Source: Peribacillus sp044761665
GTDB lineage: Bacteria > Bacillota > Bacilli > Bacillales > DSM-1321
DNA: 64,000 bases
Reading direction: 5' to 3'
Assembly: GCF_044761665.1 (NCBI RefSeq)
Contig: NZ_JBIWCW010000002.1
Coordinates: 310,001-374,000, forward strand
Below are positions 62,515 to 64,000 of the stretch, piece after piece (within the stretch, counting starts at the first letter, position 1; every line of letters begins with the position of its first letter). The notes under the pieces are model-generated. The model did not search any database. It was given only the letters and a program-made list of their open reading frames with translations, and was not told where the DNA came from. A program made the position numbers and the translations under genes.

Positions 62515-62601
62515 GGTCTGACCCCTAAATAAATCATTGAAAGTATTGATATATAAGTGTTTTCAAAGAGTTTGCGAACTTGGGAAATGGGGTCTGACCC
62601 C
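62506..62601. repeat. Paired palindromic repeat, copy 2, inside the his operon
   Basis: GGGAAATAGGGTCTGACCCC (62506-62525) and GGGAAATGGGGTCTGACCCC (62582-62601), 56 nt apart, same orientation and order as copy 1. The spacer differs from that of copy 1. The first unit contains the hisD stop codon. Confidence 0.85.
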
Positions 62602-62621
62602 CGATTTGAGGAGGATTTGTT

Positions 62622-63209
62622 ATGGAGCGTTTTGCTAGTGTGGAGCGGAAGACGAATGAGACGGATATTAGTTTGAAGTTTGGTGTGGATGGGGAAGGTG
62701 TTTCGTCGATTGAGACGGGTGTTCCGTTTATGACGCATATGCTTGATTTGTTCACGAAGCACGGGAAGTTTGATCTTACTGTGGATGCGAAGGGCGATAC
62801 AGAGGTAGATGATCATCATACAACTGAAGATATCGGCATTTGCTTAGGGCAGACGTTATTGGAAGCCCTGGGGGACAAGCGTGGCATCAAGCGTTATGGA
62901 AATGCCTTCGTACCGATGGATGAGGCTCTTGCACAGGTTGTCATCGATTTAAGTAATCGACCGCATCTTGAGTTCCGTGCGGAATTTCCTTCACAAAAGG
63001 TAGGCACATTCGATACGGAATTGGTGCACGAGTTTCTATGGAAATTCGCACTGGAAGCAAGGATGAATCTGCATGTCGTCGTTCATTATGGCCACAATAC
63101 GCATCATATGATCGAGGCCATCTTTAAAGCGCTCGGGCGTGCATTGGATGAAGCGACATCCATCGATCCACGAGAAAAAGGGATTCCTTCGACGAAAGGA
63201 ATGTTGTAA
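62622..63209 (+). CDS. hisB: Imidazoleglycerol-phosphate dehydratase HisB
   Basis: 195 aa. The two metal-binding motifs DDHHTTEDIGICLG and GHNTHHMIEAIFKALG are intact. Start ATG 62622 behind GAGGAGG, 107 nt after hisD because the repeat intervenes. The first ~30 codons are unusually T-rich (tttggtgtggatgggg) beside the repeat. Confidence 0.96.
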   Translation: MERFASVERKTNETDISLKFGVDGEGVSSIETGVPFMTHMLDLFTKHGKFDLTVDAKGDTEVDDHHTTEDIGICLGQTLLEALGDKRGIKRYGNAFVPMDEALAQVVIDLSNRPHLEFRAEFPSQKVGTFDTELVHEFLWKFALEARMNLHVVVHYGHNTHHMIEAIFKALGRALDEATSIDPREKGIPSTKGML

Positions 63210-63842
63210 ATGATTGGTATCGTCGATTACGGAATGGGGAATTTATTTTCCGTCAGCAAGGGGCTAGAGCGTCTTGAAGCAGACTCATTCATTTCCGATG
63301 ACCCTGCCGAGCTGGCCAAAGCGACAGGCATTATCCTACCTGGCGTCGGTTCTTTCAGAGATGCGATGAGTCTCTTGGAAAAACAAAACCTTGATGAGTT
63401 CTTGAAACAATACGTAGCCGACGGCGGATTTTTACTGGGGATATGCCTTGGCATGCAGCTTCTATTTGATGAAAGTGAAGAGAAGGGGCCCGCAAAGGGT
63501 CTTTCCCTCATTCCTGGTAAAGTCGTTCGTTTTACGGGTGTGGATGCTAACGAACAAACATATAAAGTACCCCAGATGGGCTGGAACCAACTAAGATTTA
63601 AACACTCATCGCCATTAATCGACGGTCTTGCAGAGGAGCATGTGTACTTCGTTCATTCCTATTATGCAGATACCGATGAATCCTATATGATCGCTTCAAC
63701 AACTTATGATGTGGAAGTACCGGCAATCGTTGGAAAAGGCAATGTTTTTGGGATGCAGTTTCATCCTGAGAAAAGCGGGCAGATGGGCATGTCACTCTTG
63801 AAAAATTACTTGTCGTTAGTGGAAGGGAAGGATAAAGCATGA
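63210..63842 (+). CDS. hisH: Imidazole glycerol phosphate synthase glutaminase HisH
   Basis: 210 aa, starting at the base after the hisB stop. Class I amidotransferase: oxyanion GVGSF, nucleophile Cys in GICLGMQLLF, His/Glu in GMQFHPEKS. Supplies ammonia to HisF. Overlaps hisA (ATGA). Confidence 0.97.
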   Translation: MIGIVDYGMGNLFSVSKGLERLEADSFISDDPAELAKATGIILPGVGSFRDAMSLLEKQNLDEFLKQYVADGGFLLGICLGMQLLFDESEEKGPAKGLSLIPGKVVRFTGVDANEQTYKVPQMGWNQLRFKHSSPLIDGLAEEHVYFVHSYYADTDESYMIASTTYDVEVPAIVGKGNVFGMQFHPEKSGQMGMSLLKNYLSLVEGKDKA

Positions 63843-64000
63843 GCAATTTTACGATTTACCCGGCGATTGACATGCGCGACGGAAAATGCGTCCGCTTAAT
63901 CCAAGGAGACTATAATCAGGAAACGATTTATGGGAATTCTCCCTTTGATATGGCAAAAAGCTTTGCTGATCAAGGAGCAGAGTGGATACATATGGTCGAT
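63839..64000 (+). CDS. hisA: HisA isomerase, 5' part
   Basis: 54 codons before the window ends: MSNFTIYPAIDMRDGKCVRL and FADQGAEWIHMVD are typical HisA (ProFAR isomerase) sequence. ATG 63839 overlaps the hisH stop. Confidence 0.95.
   Translation, partial: MSNFTIYPAIDMRDGKCVRLIQGDYNQETIYGNSPFDMAKSFADQGAEWIHMVD

Noticed and set aside
1..64000. CRISPR array, tRNA or rRNA genes
   Set aside because: No regularly spaced repeats of CRISPR type and no cloverleaf or rRNA sequence was seen.

Overview
The window is a chromosomal segment of a Gram-positive, endospore-forming Bacillaceae (Bacillus sensu lato, perhaps Peribacillus-like; genus is inference). The evidence is near-complete synteny with the Bacillus subtilis degV-comF-flagellar-secA-ftsEX-uvrBA-hprK-his region, AGGAGG ribosome sites, frequent TTG/GTG starts, and sigma-D, sigma-B and CsrA/FliW regulatory logic.

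Layout. 1-2793: 3' end of degV, then the DNA-uptake genes comFA and comFC (no comFB). 2818-9194: late flagellar operon yvyF-flgM-flgN-flgK-flgL-yviE-fliW-csrA and the flagellin gene hag, with sigma-D promoters before yvyF, flgM and hag and a CsrA-type GGA hairpin in the hag leader. 9263-20950: an accessory island that separates hag from flaG-fliD-fliS-fliT. It holds the flagellin lysine methylase gene fliB, an IS1182-type relic, a probable integrative element (two unknown proteins, an archaeo-eukaryotic primase/D5-VapE-like helicase fusion, a tyrosine recombinase, and a protein with two tandem repeats), a 5'-truncated second flagellin gene, a second fliB broken by a stop codon, a third flagellin 3' fragment, and debris of a second related element. 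21047-22927: a large secreted protein of unknown function. 23081-25815: flaG-fliD-fliS-fliT. 25965-28262: sigma-B-type promoter and long-form hpf, a small zinc-ribbon ORF, then a c-di-GMP-I riboswitch directly upstream of a sinI-like anti-repressor gene, with sinR convergent to it. 28360-39838: secA, prfB (programmed frameshift), a yitT-family gene, cccB, ftsE-ftsX, a secreted coiled-coil/M23 protein, ctpB, minJ. 39857-45475: MITE-like element, yceI-family gene, an MMPL exporter, a five-SH3 amidase, and a dispersed Bacillaceae repeat. 45544-50887: csbA-uvrB-uvrA. 51090-57049: yvlB-like gene, a CwlC-like amidase, hprK-lgt-yvoD-ppaX-yvoF. 57031-58899: a small ORF and a class D sortase with its LPKTA substrate. 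59009-64000: the his operon hisZ-hisG-hisD-hisB-hisH-hisA (cut by the window end), with two paired 20-bp repeat elements, one of which supplies the hisD stop codon.

How it fits together. Most of the first 28 kb concerns the choice between motility and sessile life: FlgM/sigma-D timing, FliW-CsrA-flagellin homeostasis, flagellin methylation, and SinI/SinR. The most notable candidate is the c-di-GMP riboswitch on sinI, which would join second-messenger sensing to the SinI-SinR biofilm switch in one transcript. The second is the flagellin/FliB array, duplicated, invaded by a primase-carrying integrative element, and decaying.
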